In this document: positions 11,642-25,286 of the stretch, in pieces
How the letters are laid out: each line of letters starts with the position of its first letter
Numbering within the stretch: position 1 is the stretch's first letter
From: Owenia fusiformis
Taxonomy: Eukaryota > Annelida > Polychaeta > Sabellida > Oweniidae
NCBI GenBank assembly: GCA_903813345.2
Contig: CAIIXF020000003.1
Span: forward strand, 3,810,109 to 3,874,108
Length of the DNA: 64,000 nucleotides
Reading direction: 5' to 3'
Program-made: the position numbers and the translations under genes
Notes under the pieces: generated by a model
The model's database searches: none
Told to the model about the DNA's origin: nothing
What the model saw: the letters and a program-made list of their open reading frames with translations, nothing else

Positions 11642-11779
11642 TTCAAATCAAAACGGCCACGTCAGAATTAATTCAAATTTAATGTTAAAAATCATGTCAT
11701 TTTAATCAAATGAATTCTAAATAGCTGTCTGTATTCTTTGTTGTCTCTTACATTGCTGTTTTTAATATCATGTGTCTTT

Positions 11780-12778
11780 TTAAGAATCTTCTAATGAACG
11801 ACTGTGCCGTTTACGACCCGATGGACCATAAACGTCATTTGGGCGTTCACCGTACCCCCAACCGTAATCATCGAACCAATAGTCAAAATCATATCTGTCC
11901 AAAACCTTATTAGGCTTTTCGTATATTCTATAAGAGAAAGTCCCCACTGAGGCAACTGCCAAAACGTCCATGAGAAACCCAACACTTTTTGGATTCTTGC
12001 CTCTTCCACGTCCATACCTGGGCCCTATCGGAGCGGATGACTCGTCTTCTTCATCCAAACTCTCGTCCCACCAATTAAACTCGGCCTTCCCTCCTTCTGC
12101 GATGGAGTCTGAACGCTTCGTACGTCTGCGAGGGTCCTTACCGGGGGCAATGTCACCCGGGCGTTGAATGTTTTTTGGTTTATGTCGACGCTCATTGAAT
12201 ACATCATCGTGAGCTTCATCTTCATCGTCATCCGTTTCAGCATCATCACCGGTACTAGATTTAGGATGTTTGGCAACTTTAAGAACTTTATCTTCAGTTA
12301 TTGTTTCATCAATACGTTTTAATTCATCACCGGGTTCTTCCCACCATTTGAACTCTCCGAGTCCACCTTCCGCAATTGACGATCGACGCAACAGTTTGCT
12401 CTTTTTCGGCACTTTCGGCGATTCGTCTAAATCATCAGGGAGTTTGATGTCTGATTCCATTACAGTGTGACGTCTTGATGATAGCGCACCGTTAAAATTT
12501 TCAAAATGTTTATTCGGACTAGTTTGTCCGGGAATTCTCATCTTGTCACCGAGTGTCATAGACCTAAATAGTTTTTTCAGTCCTCTCGGTTTTGACTTTT
12601 TGTCCTTGTGATGGTCATCATGAGTGTGTTTATTATCAGCTTTATTATTACATTTATCGTAAACGTCATCATCGGAGTCGCTCAATGCATTAGAACGTCT
12701 CAGGCGCGGTTTGTCGTGCTTCGGTCGACACGACAGCGTCGCATTTGGTTCAGGGGTGATATCGTCGCGGTCGCTCAT
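11780..12778 (-). CDS. Unrecognised 332-residue disordered protein with twin SIAEGG...WW motifs
   Basis: Single-exon gene starting at ATG (12,776-12,778). The long uninterrupted frame has non-random composition, so it looks real. The chain is rich in charged residues and mostly low complexity, with acidic runs near 179-190 and basic patches such as KKSKPRGLKKL. A motif occurs twice: residues 131-152 (RRSSIAEGGLGEFKWWEEP) and 221-242 (KRSDSIAEGGKAEFNWWDES). The shared core is SIAEGG, two residues, EF, one residue, WW, with basic residues and a serine just before it, like an AGC-kinase site. A weaker RRSNALS lies at 27-33. Residues 264-283 are hydrophobic and could be a membrane segment or amphipathic helix. 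The tail is rich in aromatic residues, glycine and aspartate. I do not recognise a family. A phase-compatible upstream exon (13,574-13,329) is possible but weak. Confidence 0.75.
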   Translation of the reverse strand: MSDRDDITPEPNATLSCRPKHDKPRLRRSNALSDSDDDVYDKCNNKADNKHTHDDHHKDKKSKPRGLKKLFRSMTLGDKMRIPGQTSPNKHFENFNGALSSRRHTVMESDIKLPDDLDESPKVPKKSKLLRRSSIAEGGLGEFKWWEEPGDELKRIDETITEDKVLKVAKHPKSSTGDDAETDDDEDEAHDDVFNERRHKPKNIQRPGDIAPGKDPRRRTKRSDSIAEGGKAEFNWWDESLDEEDESSAPIGPRYGRGRGKNPKSVGFLMDVLAVASVGTFSYRIYEKPNKVLDRYDFDYWFDDYGWGYGERPNDVYGPSGRKRHSRSLEDS

Positions 12779-12784
12779 AATTGG

Positions 12785-15700
12785 CTCAGTCCAACATGTT
12801 ATATCTTAATCCAGAAGTACATTAATTTTGTTATGAATTTTAGTTCCTCCAGTCTATAACACTACCTTTCGCGTTCACAACTGATAAATCAATTGCGCTA
12901 TGCTATATCCTATATCACATCTGCCCTTGAAATCTGCAAGAACATTCGTTTTCACTCGAGATCTAGACTAAGAACAGTTGTCCAGATTTCCCCGGCCTAA
13001 TTAGCTGCAAGAAACGGCAGGCCTGATGATATTCGCAGATAAACCTATCTATTGGTGGTAGACTTAAACTCGATAGTAATTACTTATTACATGCATTCAA
13101 AATCTTGCACCGAACAGGTTCTCACAGTAGTTCTGAAGAGAGTCTGTTTTTCTTTTGTTTTGAAGAAGTTTATAAATACAGCATCCTTGTTCCGGATGCC
13201 CAGTATGTGCCTATATTTACACGAACCTGTCCGGACCGTAATTAGCAAAGTTGTTATCGACCTTTAGCTCTGCGCTGGTGTTTCATCCCACCCGTCGAAT
13301 TCATTTATTTACCAGCCTTGCTTTTTACCTCACAACAAGACGTTGTAATAAATATCCAAGAATGCCTATGTAGAAATTTTTCCAAGTTCAGATTCTCAAA
13401 CTTCAAAGTTGGATGCCCCGCGATGGCGTTTCTCAACCGAGACCTTATATCGCATCCGGCAGCAGTTCTTATATCATTTTCAATACTTCCAGATGGTTTC
13501 GCTGTTAAAATTTCCAATTCGCGTACCAGATGTCGAATTTTTGAAATTGTTTTCGTTTCAGGTATTGGATTCACCGGATGCTGGTGTCAATCAAAGATCC
13601 AAATCGGTTTCCTGGAAGGTAACGAAAGGCCAGATTATGTAAACAGAATTTTATCCAGGTATAAAAAGTATTTACGTTGAAAGCAATCATCATTCCACAA
13701 CATCGTTCAGGTGAAAGTTACCTTGTAAAACATTTCAAGTACACATTTCTTGATTTACAATGTACAATAAATCATTGTATAATATGTCTCTGTTGCAACA
13801 AACCTGCCACATTTTCGTCATCAAAAAAGCTATATGATATACTATCGATTGTCATTGATTGTAAGAAGCATTTTATTCAGCAAAAGTAATCGTGACGTAT
13901 TGCTAATTTTGGAAATGTACTAGCAATAGATTTATCAATCTCTCCAATATATCATAACTTCTTTGATTTACAGAAAGGTGGCAGGATTTAACTGAAAGGA
14001 TTGTGATATTGCCAAAAGAGGCGGGAAACTGATTAAATTAAAGGCACCCAAATGAAATAAGCAATGATATTGCTTATTTTATAATAACGCATATTTTAAA
14101 TGGTTACATAATGTTTGATACTTTTAATTAAACTATAGTTTTTTCTCTTGCCGGAATTGTAAAGCATATCCCAAAACATAAATAACTTGAAATGAATATG
14201 GCCAAAAGAGGAGAGGGGAGAAAGTATAATAAACATTTATTGTATTTTGTATATGAGATCCAAAAAACATGAAATACACAATATTTTCATGCATTAAGGG
14301 ATGAGAATACATTACTTTCTGAGTCAAACTATAACCTTTCTCAAGATAATGTATTCCTGTACTAACTGAGTTTGGAGCAAACAAACAAGATCTAATTGAC
14401 CCACGAAACACCCCCATCCCATAAAAGCGATTCTAGTTCTTTTACAAAATGCTAACAGACCAATAAATCAATCAGAAGCTAAATAAAAAAGATAAATAGC
14501 ATTTAAAAACCTAAATATAGCGCAGGATATCTTATTTTAAAGAATAAATCCAACATATTGATTAGATGCGAAGGGGGTTGAATCCATCAATTGAATTGCA
14601 ATATGTTTAACAAACACAGTGTTTGAATTACTAACATCTTCGATGTATTTATACATTTCGGCAAGTTTATAATTACTACCCTGCTAGGCATGGTTTCTAT
14701 ATCAATTAGTTTCTTTTTTTTCTTTTCAAGAGTACTTATTTCCGTTGTCACCTATATCATAATTTTAACGTTTAAAGGTTTAGCGTTTCTTTTATCATAA
14801 GATGACTTCATTAAAAACAAACACACGTTGATTGTGTCATTGTCCCAATTGATTTTGTATGTAGTAACAGAACCATTGGTGTTTTATCAATCTCTCACAT
14901 CCCATAGCTTTGGTATTGCTTTTGTCGTCATAGTTAACTTGCAAAACATCGTCATTGTCTTCGTTGTCGTTACTGGAACCATCTTCTTTATCATTGTTTT
15001 AATTAAACATTAAATCCGGGAAACGCGCAAAGTATTGTGCTTTACCATTGCCACAATTTTCGACGTCGACATTGTCAGCTCTTTTAATGTCATATTTGGC
15101 AGATAGTATTATATGCTATAATTGGCAGATAGTATTATATGTTATAATTGGATTCGTTTTATCTCCCTGTAGTAACAGTTGCTAAGGTGCAAATGTTCTG
15201 AACGTTAAATTAGAAGGCGACGAAATAAATGAAAATATGTTATGTTATATAACCCGGGTTCAGCCTTAGCTCGATGAAAATGGAAAACATTGCTGCTCCA
15301 GGAAAGTACACTCCCCCTTAAAAGTTGAACAAAACCAATTTCTCTATTGAACACGTATACAAACCTAAATGCCTGACGAATTTTCCAAAATTGTCGAAAC
15401 CGTTTTTGACCATAAGGAAAAACAATTTGAGAAATAGAATGTTTAAACGCACAAATGCTGTGTAACTTAGGGTTGCTAATGTTTCGTTGGGGAGTGTTGG
15501 TGTATAATGAAACATGTTTTGACAGTTTGTGAACGGGGTTCGTTGGTTCGTTGGGTTTTTCAGTAAATGCCATAAAGGTCACGGTAAAAGTCACACCAGT
15601 TGCGCGCTTGAACATCATTCAATGTGAAAGGTAATGAAGAGCACGTGCAAAATCCATCACCTAAAGTTTTCAAGGGATCCGACCAGACATATGTTCCACG

Positions 15701-18700
15701 AGTGCGGAGAAAATTAACAGAAAACGTTAGTTTATTTCCAATATTCTCGGACCTTCTCGATTAAAGAGCGAACCACGAAAGGCTCAATTAGGCAATAATC
15801 TTTTTCAGGTGGACCAATCGTGTAAAATTATGGAAAACACACATTTACAACATATTAACGATTTTGAAAAACGTTCCATGGTCCTTTGATCTTAAATTAA
15901 GGTAGCAAAAACGAATGTTTACCCTATGCCCTAGTCATTCGTAGGAACTAGTTAACATTTTCTGAACTTGAGAATAAAGTGTTGATGATACGCATCTGCT
16001 TTGAGAGATCTATTTCAATGGCGTCATTTATTATCTACTTCCCGTAATAGTACGCAAGTACTTTAGAAGTGGGCATTTTTGATTCCGATCTTACATATTA
16101 CAGAGACTGGATGATATCTTTGACCATAACCTACTTGAGAAGTTTCCAAATGTGCAACGGTGTTGATTAATCGAGGTTCTTGTATCGAAACCGAAAATGG
16201 CCGAAGATGCTTCAAGGAATTTGTTTGGTTAAAATGTACCACCCATGCATGATATAAACATCTTCGAGTCACGTTGCCCCGGTGCTAGCCCGTTCTTGTC
16301 AAAAAGTTTAATTTTGAGAGAGATAATCTCTACTCTCATCAAAATCAGAAGAAATAAATTGATAGATTCATTTAACTAGAATACAACTTGAAGGCCAAGG
16401 AAGGATTGGCTCCCAGGATCGAAACTCGATATTTTCCAGCAATGAAAACGTCGAAATCGAAATCGAACCAACATCACGATCATTTTTGTGCGTTTTTGAA
16501 TTTTTCGTTTGGAAATAAGACCAAAATTCATAATTCAAATGTTGAAGTGAACAAAATGGCGGCTGTTTGAATTCGAATTTTGTAATCACGACATGGCCAT
16601 ATATGGCAAAAATATCGATGTTGCACTCTGGGAGTCAATCCTCCTTGTTGAAGGCGGGGTATCTACTGAAACTTCTTATTCTAGTGATTAATAGTAGTAA
16701 GAACTACAAAATGCTTTCATCTTCATTTTGTTACCATGTCCTCATATCATAACCGTTCTGATAGGAAAACGTCTTTCCTTTTCAAAGTACTTCTGGTCCT
16801 TTTCAAAGTACTTCTGTTCTGGTCCTGGATTGTGATATTGGTTCTCGATTGGAGGGGGAGGGGATTTTAGACATTATTTCTTTTCACATTAGATTATGGT
16901 TTTGGGATATATAGGGTCTACTTTTCTTATGACAGATTTACACTTACAGTTTGCTTTTCTTGTTGGGTTTCTTTAAAGTTTTTAGCCACCCTTCCCTTTG
17001 GCATTTGTGCTTATATATTCCTACGAGTTATATCCAAATTAGAGAGACGCTGCATGCAGACACTATAGTATCCGCCTACAGTATGTTGGAATGGGGGAGA
17101 TGTGAAAATGTATGTTAAAGTGTGACAACTTAGATACAATGAGTGATGGTGCGATTGTTGAAACTACCGATTTTTCAAAATTAAAGTGACAATGCTGATG
17201 TGGAAACCGATTATGGTGATGGTGGTGACGATAAAACCAATTTTGATGTGTAAATGACAACAGAGATGTTAATGCTGACGACAACAATTTTGAAAAGTCC
17301 TTGCTTAGCATGAGTAATGGGTTTTAATGATTTTGGCCCGTTACTCAAATTGAAGCTAATTCGGGAGCAAATATTCTCAGACGACGAGACCTCAAAAGGC
17401 CTGTTTTGGCTAAAAAAGAACGGAACATTTTTCATCCCAATTTAATTATTTTAAATTTTGCCTCACCTTACACCTTATGTCCCCAACTGTATCAGCCTTT
17501 GGACATGACATTAATTCACATGAAAATGACAAAATTATAACTAATTACCAAATACAATCGAATAACATTACGATTGATAAAACTAGAGCAGTCGAACGCA
17601 CTGAAACATACGCCTACAATCATTTAACTCCAGAAATGAAGTTTTAACAAGATTTGCTTATCAAGAATATTCCGGAAATGTTCCCAAGGGGCATAAAACG
17701 ATAGATAAGCGAATACTTTGTAAGCAATCTCCAGCTTACGTCTGTGAATGAGATAGCATTCGGTAGTCCAATTAGAGTAATTTAAAAGCCAGATATTCAC
17801 TTAATAGTGTCGATGTTTTGACATGGTAAACATGGAAATGGCGTCTGATGTTTTTTAGCTTGTGGTTATAGAAGTTGATGGGTGAAGGTCATTGTTCAAA
17901 TATGCTACCGTCGGTCGGAATGCGGAATGGAAATAAAACGCCAAGCACATAATAAATATGAAATGCGTAAATGGCACTGGAGGTTCCAGAAGCTAACAAG
18001 GTGGGGGGACGATTTCAAGAGAAAAAATGTCCGTAAAGAGATGTTGATGCCCTTGAATCCAAAAATCGGATCCACATTTTGAAATGGGCCGGGCAGATAC
18101 GTTATTGCAAGCTTTTTTAGACAGCTCTTACTTAAGTTCTAATACTTATTTGACCACAAAAACAAATGCGTTTGCTGAATTATCTTCAATTAGGGGCAAT
18201 AGAATGAAAGTAAATTCGAACGGATTATCTCTTAAGCTGTCATTAATCCACCCATCATCACCAATTTTCCACAATTATGAGCCAATTTTCACCAAAAATG
18301 CAGCATTTTATTCCAATTTTTACGACTCAATTGATATGTACTATAAGTCATGATTTACCTCTGAAAAGGAAAAGTGAGTCCCCTTGGGATTAAAATAATC
18401 CGAAAACAATGGAAATTTGAGGTCAAATATCTGGCGTAAAAGTAACATTTTTTTGATATGGTCAATGTACAAAAAGATTGGGGTATACTACATAACACTA
18501 GACAAACAGGTTGGAATTAACACATAATAATCAGCGATTAATTTTTTAGAATAATCATTAATAACCAGACACAGTCTGATCCTGACCTAATTATAACTTT
18601 TAAAGGCTAGATACAATGGCAACAGGCATGGCCTGGCGATAATCACTTTTTTCTTTACTGAATAACCGACCAACTGATTATCGTGATTGATTAAACTTCA

Positions 18701-19907
18701 AAGGGCTAATTACAAATGACACTGCTGGAATACAATCTCTTGTCTAAATAAAATGATCAACCTGTCTGTGATAAGAAGTATAAAGGAATTTAAAATGTAT
18801 CTAATATATTATACAATTAGACAGACTGGCTATTTTAATCCGTTATGAAAAGCCATTTGTCTTTTCCACAACAGGATGTTTCTACGGAAGTTAATTTGTT
18901 TATCTTAGTGTTTAGAGGCATTGTCCCTTGACGCTTTTATGAAATAAATGAACTTTTTGATGGGCTACAATTGTATATTCTTACATTACATTATTTTCAT
19001 TTTAGGTCTCTCTTATTACATGTAGTTGGATTGCAGAAGTCTAATGTTATTCTCTCCGTGTGCCGAAAGTACTTATACCCGTAGCCAAGGGGTGGGGGTG
19101 ATTCAAGGAGTGCGAGTGAACAGAATTCGAATTGAATACAAAATAAATACGTAACATATAAATATATAAGTACATAATGTCTAGCCAAGTCTTCTTACAT
19201 TTTCTGAACTTCAAATGCGACTTTTGACGTGTGGTAACAAAATACAAAATAAATACTTATGTTTCTCCAGCTTGTTTTTATATTAATTTGGCAATAAAAC
19301 ATGCATAGAGAGATAACAAATTGTGCACTGTGCATAACCCGAATCCCCTCCCCAATCGGGTCGCGTTTACTGTGTATGTAATAATGTACAAAAGTAATGT
19401 AATAAAGACAATAATGCCCCCCCCCCTATTGCAACATTTTTTCAATTAATAGTATTAGCTCGGCGCATCAACACACACGTTTGATTGAAATAATTCAAAT
19501 CAAAGTTTCAAATGAATAAAGATAATGAAGGTTCTGTTTGACATTCGAGAACAAGAATTTGTCCAGTCAAAAATAGATTTCTAATATTTGATCTTGATCA
19601 GATGTATTTATTGATCCTTGTTTTTAAAACTACAGATGGTTCACTTAATTCTGAAGTAAACAAAAAATAATCCTATACATGATTACTTGGTTCCCATGAT
19701 ACTGCCTATAAGCTATAATACTCATTTATCAAAACAAATATTAATTAATCCGTCCGTCTGATTGCATTTTGTTCCCTGGCTCAAACTAAGCAAACCCTGA
19801 TTACAGTTCTTAATTCTTCACTTGAAACGATTTAGCCAACATGATACAATATTAAATTTGATTAATTATACACTATAAATATAGTTTATTGTTATAACAC
19901 AATAACA
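12785..19907. other. 7-kb intergenic region without a supported gene
   Basis: AT-rich. Structures seen: a block at 13,305-13,680 open in several frames on both strands; a hairpin at 14,056-14,079 (AATAAGCAAT paired with ATTGCTTATT); a 26-bp direct duplication at 15,100-15,151; a 22-bp duplication at 16,775-16,825; and ATAATCAG/ATTAATC-type repeats at 18,520-18,690 that resemble 21,340-21,600. The longest open frame (137 codons, minus strand, 15,205-15,618) has no recognisable motif. Very short exons could be missed. Confidence 0.4.
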
Positions 19908-19912
19908 GATAT

Positions 19913-20208
19913 CAGGGGCGTAGCCTACTTTCAGTCAGGGGGGAGTGTGATTGCCAAAAATATTTCGGTTTTCAGTCGGGGGGGGGGGGTGTGATTGTGA
20001 CATAAACAAGGGAGTGCGATTATGACATAAACAAGCCAAAAATGATTTTTATATTGAATTTTACAAAAACTGGATGCAAGTTCCTTCCAAAGTGAGCTAG
20101 AAGCTTCAAATAAAAAGCATTTAAAACTCTTTGAGTCCTCTTTCTCAGGGTTTTTAATCTTTATTGGTTTTCGCAACCCCCCCCCCCTCCTCCTTGGCTA
20201 CGCCTATG
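19913..20208. mobile_element. Family B element with 5-bp TSD (GATAT)
   Basis: 296 bp from CAGGGGCGTAGCC to GGCTACGCCTATG, flanked by GATAT at 19,908-19,912 and 20,209-20,213. The ends are followed inward by G or C runs and GTGATTGTGAC-type words. Non-autonomous. Confidence 0.85.
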
Positions 20209-20239
20209 GATATTTAGAAAGTTTCAAATCAATAACTCG

Positions 20240-20515
20240 GCAACCAACCACGCAAGTAACCAACAAAGCAACCAAGCAAACGACCATCTAAGCAAGCAGG
20301 AAACTAAGCAAGTAAAAAGCAAACCATGCAACTTACAAATAAAGCAAGCAAACAACCGACAAACCAACCAAGCAAGTAGCTAATTAAACTCTAATGCAAG
20401 AAACCAAGGAAGCAGCAAGGCAACAAAGAAAGAATTTTAGCAAGTAAACGGCCAATCAAGCAATCAATCGTGCTAATAAACAAGCAAACAAACAATCTAC
20501 CATCCAAGCAACTAA
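20240..20515 (+). repeat. Degenerate AAGC/AACC low-complexity tract
   Basis: Built of interspersed AAGCAAGC, CAACCAAC and AAACAAGC words, an eroded tetranucleotide microsatellite of about 275 bp directly after the family B element. Confidence 0.75.
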
Positions 20516-21599
20516 TTAACACAATTCAATAAGATTAAAATTTAACCTTGCGCACATTTGCTCTACGGTAATAATGAGTAATATATAACTATCATATTGA
20601 TTGCATTTATTAAACACAGAAATGAAACACATTGGAGCATACATGTAGTTAAATGATTGGGGACGGGAGGGGGTAGTAAACACACGGGATACTGAATTCT
20701 TCCTCTTAAACTTAATTTTCAGTGCTTGAATGAAGGCTTCCCTTTAACAGATTTAGGGAGTCTCACTGCTAGTTTCACTGAGATTGAAGTTTTTCAATTG
20801 CCTTTGTTATAACATCTTATTTCAATACACTGGATATTATGTAAAAGTATTGATGTGTATTTCTTATTCCCGACAATCGAATTTCATATCAAACATTTTA
20901 ATTATAGTTTTACAGTGGTATCACAACGTTATTGCTTCTATAAATGCAACACATTTACCAGATTTTGGATTGGACTTTCTACACGATGATAAAATATTTT
21001 CTTGGTGATATTCTTTAATTACTACTAATTAGTATAAACTATTGATTGAATTGCAGAAATCTGCTGCATTATAATTGCTAATGAAAAATCTCGAATCCCG
21101 GTAATTGAAGTTGGACAGCTAAATAAAATCTAACATTAAATGAAATTCGAAAAATGTGTTTCTTTTATTTTTTGTTTGGTTGATAATAAATTAAAAAAGA
21201 TATTTGAATGAAAAATTCAATTTTGCAAAAACTCATATTCTTTAGCTGGACAAAAGCTATAGTTTGTTTATTCAACGGATAATAATTGGAAGCACTAGAC
21301 GCATAAATAGCAGACGGTTCTTAATTGCTAATGAAAACAAAGCGATAATCAGTTGGGGGAATAATCACTTGACATAATAATCAGTTGGAATTTTTGCCAT
21401 TGGCTACACATTAATAAGAATTGATTATCCTAATAACCAGTGAAAACACTGGTTATTTTTGATTAATAAGTCTCGATAATCAGCGATAACCAGCAATAAT
21501 AGTCTCGATAATAGGTTTTAACCAGATAATAATCATTTATTCACTGATTATTTGTGATTAAAATTGTTTATATTTGGTCACTTCGCCCAGTGTAATTAA

Positions 21600-21717
21600 T
21601 CTCCAAAAAGAAAAAAATAACAACAAAATAACAAAGGGATTATCTCATAATCCATTTGTCATAATCCATTATATCTCATAATCCATGTTATTTTGTTATT
21701 TTTTCTTTTTGGAGATA
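21600..21717. repeat. 118-bp palindrome, about 31-bp arms
   Basis: Left arm 21,600-21,633 (TCTCCAAAAAGAAAAAAATA...) pairs with 21,687-21,717. The loop repeats TCTCATAATCCAT. It borders a region of ATAATCAG-type short repeats. Confidence 0.75.
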
Positions 21718-22942
21718 AACCTTTACAACCTTTGCCTATTATCCGGTCATTTTAAATATTTTTTCTGCGTTATTTCCGAGCAGTTAGTCTAGTCCTTCTT
21801 TGTTAGAGTAGTAGATGTGTTGTTTCACGAATTAGTAAAGTCAGTAAAACATCACTGTAAAACATATGTTATGTAAGAGTATATCTGTCTGGGAAACTCT
21901 CTAAACCATATGTACAATTCAATTGATTTATCTTTAGACTGTTGTTTTTTAACCCCCTCGACCTTCACATTGTTCATCAAATATGAGAAAAATTATAACC
22001 ATGTGCATTTTTACCTATTTTCAGCAACATTATGTTCTAAATTTATATCCATTTTTCTGTTATATCTTGATGGATTAGATGTGAATGGTTCGTTTTGCAA
22101 AATAATTATCTAAAGTACTGTTGGTTGTTTGGTTTTAATTAACCACACCAACCACATCAATAAACTGTAAACTATGCACTCCTGAAGGAGAAACCCCCGC
22201 CGGTCTCCCTGTCTCCTTCTCCCAAATTGCCATCTTATTTTTCTCACTTTATAAAATAAAAACAACCGTAGATTGATGGTTAATGATAAGGCTGTGAAAG
22301 ACAAGGCCATACCTCGAGGTACTCGGTAGGGTTAGACGGGGTTAAGGGGCTCTTATTTTCGATGCAAGGTACTTAGGTTCCATTAAAAACATATCCATAA
22401 AAATGATTTGGCATTTTGGAGTTTCCTGTTCATGTTTTCCATGTGATTTGTTTGTTAGGGTGAAGAAGTTATGACGAAGTTCATTCCATGGGCTTCTAAT
22501 TGAAAGCCCATGTTCATTCTAATATGAATTATGGTTCCGCGGTATGTGTATTTTATTGGGTTTGAACTATAGCGTATTGTAATATTGTCAGTATAATGGT
22601 CAATGGATAAAGGACAATAAATTGCTCGGTCGTTGAAAAACTGTTTCCCGGGGAATGTTGGCCTTGCCGACCCCAATGTATAAACTCGTGGGGAAGAATT
22701 GTGTACTGACCATATATTGGATCGGTTGGTTTTGCAGGAAGAAAGGCGGGCAATCTTTGAAATCCCACCAATCCAACCATTGGCTTTTCACAAGTCTCCA
22801 AAAGACCCTCTTTTTCATCTCTACTTTATTTCCATGAAGACGTAACTATTATATTGTTTGTGACAAATAACCCCTCTTCGTTCCCAATTTCCTCCCTCAA
22901 TGTACACTATATTACACAAATAGTGTCTGCAACTGGTTTTAA

Positions 22943-23092
22943 ACAAGGTATGTAAAATGTCAACATTTGCTATTTGTTACAGACGCCAAACGCCATTTGT
23001 TACAGATGCCGATCGACCGCCGAACACCGTCCACAAAAAGGTGGAAACTACAACACTATGAGTCTACTACTATGCCATCACTTCTGGTGGTC
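22943..23092 (-). mobile_element. Deleted copy of the satellite-bearing element (family E)
   Basis: A diverged, reverse-orientation derivative of the 25,287-27,296 element without the satellite core. It has AACAAGG...AAAATGTCA at one end, the GCCATTTGTTACAGA word seen in other short copies, and a decayed hairpin end. Confidence 0.5.
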
Positions 23093-23550
23093 TAAAATTT
23101 ACTATTCCGAAAGCCGCATTAATTTACTGTATTTTATGAAATATAAAATGGTTGGTGTTACCTAGGCAACTTCCCAAAGATGAGCTCCGTGGGTCCGTTT
23201 ACGATCCGTCGGATGAAAAGTGTTTTTAGTAGTACCCCTGGTCTGGCATGTGTCAAACAATTAGTTGTATCTTACGATGATCATAAGTTTTTACCTTGGC
23301 ATAGTCTTCACTGAAAGTATATCCTTGAGATAACGCTGGTGTGTGTTTTCCTCAGTTATGTTTACTATTAGTGTTTTGCTAAGCCTTATATACCCTAAGC
23401 CAATAAGTGTTATTTGTTTATTATGGCTCTGTAATGAGTCTCTGATAAGGGTATCCATACACAAGATCATCATTTTCAAGAGCTACCAGATGAAAAGAAA
23501 TATAAATTTATCTCGATCGACAGGGCACGTGCGCAATATCTTTCACGGAA

Positions 23551-23757
23551 CAGGCCCGTAGCCAGGGGGGGTTGCAGGGTTCAGGCGAACCCTCCCCCTA
23601 GCCAAACATTCTTTCAAAATCATGCAGTTTTTCACCATTTTGACCACTTCTCAAGTGATTTTAGCCATATTTGGGCCAATATTGTCAAATGTGAACCCCC
23701 CTGGAAATTTTTGAAAACTGACCCCCCCCCCCTTGGCAAATACTGGCTACGGTCCTG
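23551..23757. mobile_element. Family B element with 5-bp TSD (CGGAA)
   Basis: 207 bp from CAGGCCCGTAGCC to GGCTACGGTCCTG, with CGGAA at 23,546-23,550 and 23,758-23,762. Interior G and C runs lie next to the ends as in the other copies. Confidence 0.85.
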
Positions 23758-25286
23758 CGGAACGTACAGGTCTACACCACCACCAGAAATTTGAACATTC
23801 AGATCGCTACTTTGGACCAAGGATAGAACGTTTAGCAATTCAACACATTCATCAAGGTCGTCAACAATTTAACTGTTTAACTGCTGTTATTGAGAAAAGA
23901 AACCAAGATTCAAAAATAAACAGGACATGTCAACACTCAATTTAATTTGGTCTTCTGGTTTCCAAACTTATGAGAAAGGGTGTAAGAACGGGGAACATGG
24001 GTTATTAAGAGCTATATCTGTATATAAATGTATTATTCCATCCTCAGTGCAAACGTAACAGAACCGTCCACCTGTCTGTGAAAGGCTGTCGGGGTGAACT
24101 CTACCCTGAGGCTAAAAGTAATTACTGCTGCAGACGAATCTCTCTAAACAAACACGCGAAATCAAAATATTTAAAAGGGTAGATGAACTCACTTAACTAC
24201 CAGTAAATAATTTGGTATGTTTTCTCAGAAAATGTTTGCTTTAGTGCTGGAGGAACAACATCGTAATTGCGGTAATATTATTTTTAAATGGCATATCAAG
24301 GTCACGTGGAACTTTTCCCAATCGAGAATGTACTCGAACAAACTTGCATAGGAATTTGTGTATAAGGAAGAAATGACAGGTTTTGTAGATATGGTATTTC
24401 TCGTGTCAGAACACGAGCGCATAGAACTATTCACAAGATTTGACTGCTCCGGCTTCATATATTGAATTATGTCTGTTTTCGTAATGTAGCCACCTTTGAG
24501 TACAATCTGTTGCCGTCGAAACTTCCTTTACGATCAGACTTCCCTTCTAGCACTGGTACCAAGCAATAGGAGGGGAAACAGACCACGGATGTGTTTTTTA
24601 AAATTGCAATAAAGCAATATCTTTCTCGAAAATAAGATAACCATTTCATAAGACTTAAACAAAATCAACAGCCTGCGCTCTTTGCGATCTTGATAATTTG
24701 GATTCGAATTTGGGAGTGTTTACTGATTTTAACTTACAATACAATTCCATCAAAAACGTTTTGATCAAGATTCACTATAAGAAAGACCAGTGGATTTCCG
24801 AAAACAACTTAATAATGACACGCCAGGTTTCAAAATCGTACACTGAACGCCTAATTGATTATATGAAAAAAATTGTCATTATTAAAATATTATCATTTAG
24901 CCATTTTAAGTTATTACAGAGCTGTATAATTTCAATCACGAAAAGGTGCGACATTTGTTTATTATATATCACACGGGGATTTTATGCTTTGATATTATTA
25001 ATTGCTCGACTTTCTATTTATTCTATCTGCTTGATGACATGTGGTTTTAATATACTACCTACGTAATATCTACGATCATTATGGCGTTCGCCAGACATAG
25101 AAACTCGACGAGAATCTGGAATATTTTCTTTTGAGGTAATTCCCGTTTATTCTACGTACGTAACAGATTTTCCTAAGTGCAAGCATATTTTAAGAATTCA
25201 TTTTCCATCAAATGGAATTACTGTTCGCGGAGTTGATCGTACACTCCCTATAAGTCTGGCAACTGCCCCCCCCCTTGTGAATCATT

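Larger units (their letters stand above)
20516..25286. other. Intergenic region without a supported gene
   Basis: AT-rich. It contains ATAATCAG-type repeats (21,340-21,600), a 118-bp palindrome (21,600-21,717), a reverse fragment of the satellite element (22,943-23,092) and a family B element (23,551-23,757). A 122-codon frame at 24,698-25,066 has AT-driven composition and no motif. Confidence 0.4.

Noticed and set aside
13305-13680. Overlapping open frames on both strands, the minus-strand one (82 codons to a GTAAAA donor) looking protein-like and phase-compatible with the 11,780-12,778 gene
   Set aside because: No ATG in that frame, weak acceptors with little pyrimidine tract, and no recognised homology; three frames are open together.
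15205-15618. 137-codon minus-strand frame
   Set aside because: No motif, no neighbouring exon and composition as in the surrounding DNA.
24698-25066. 122-codon plus-strand frame with hydrophobic stretches
   Set aside because: AT-driven composition, no ATG context and no family resemblance.
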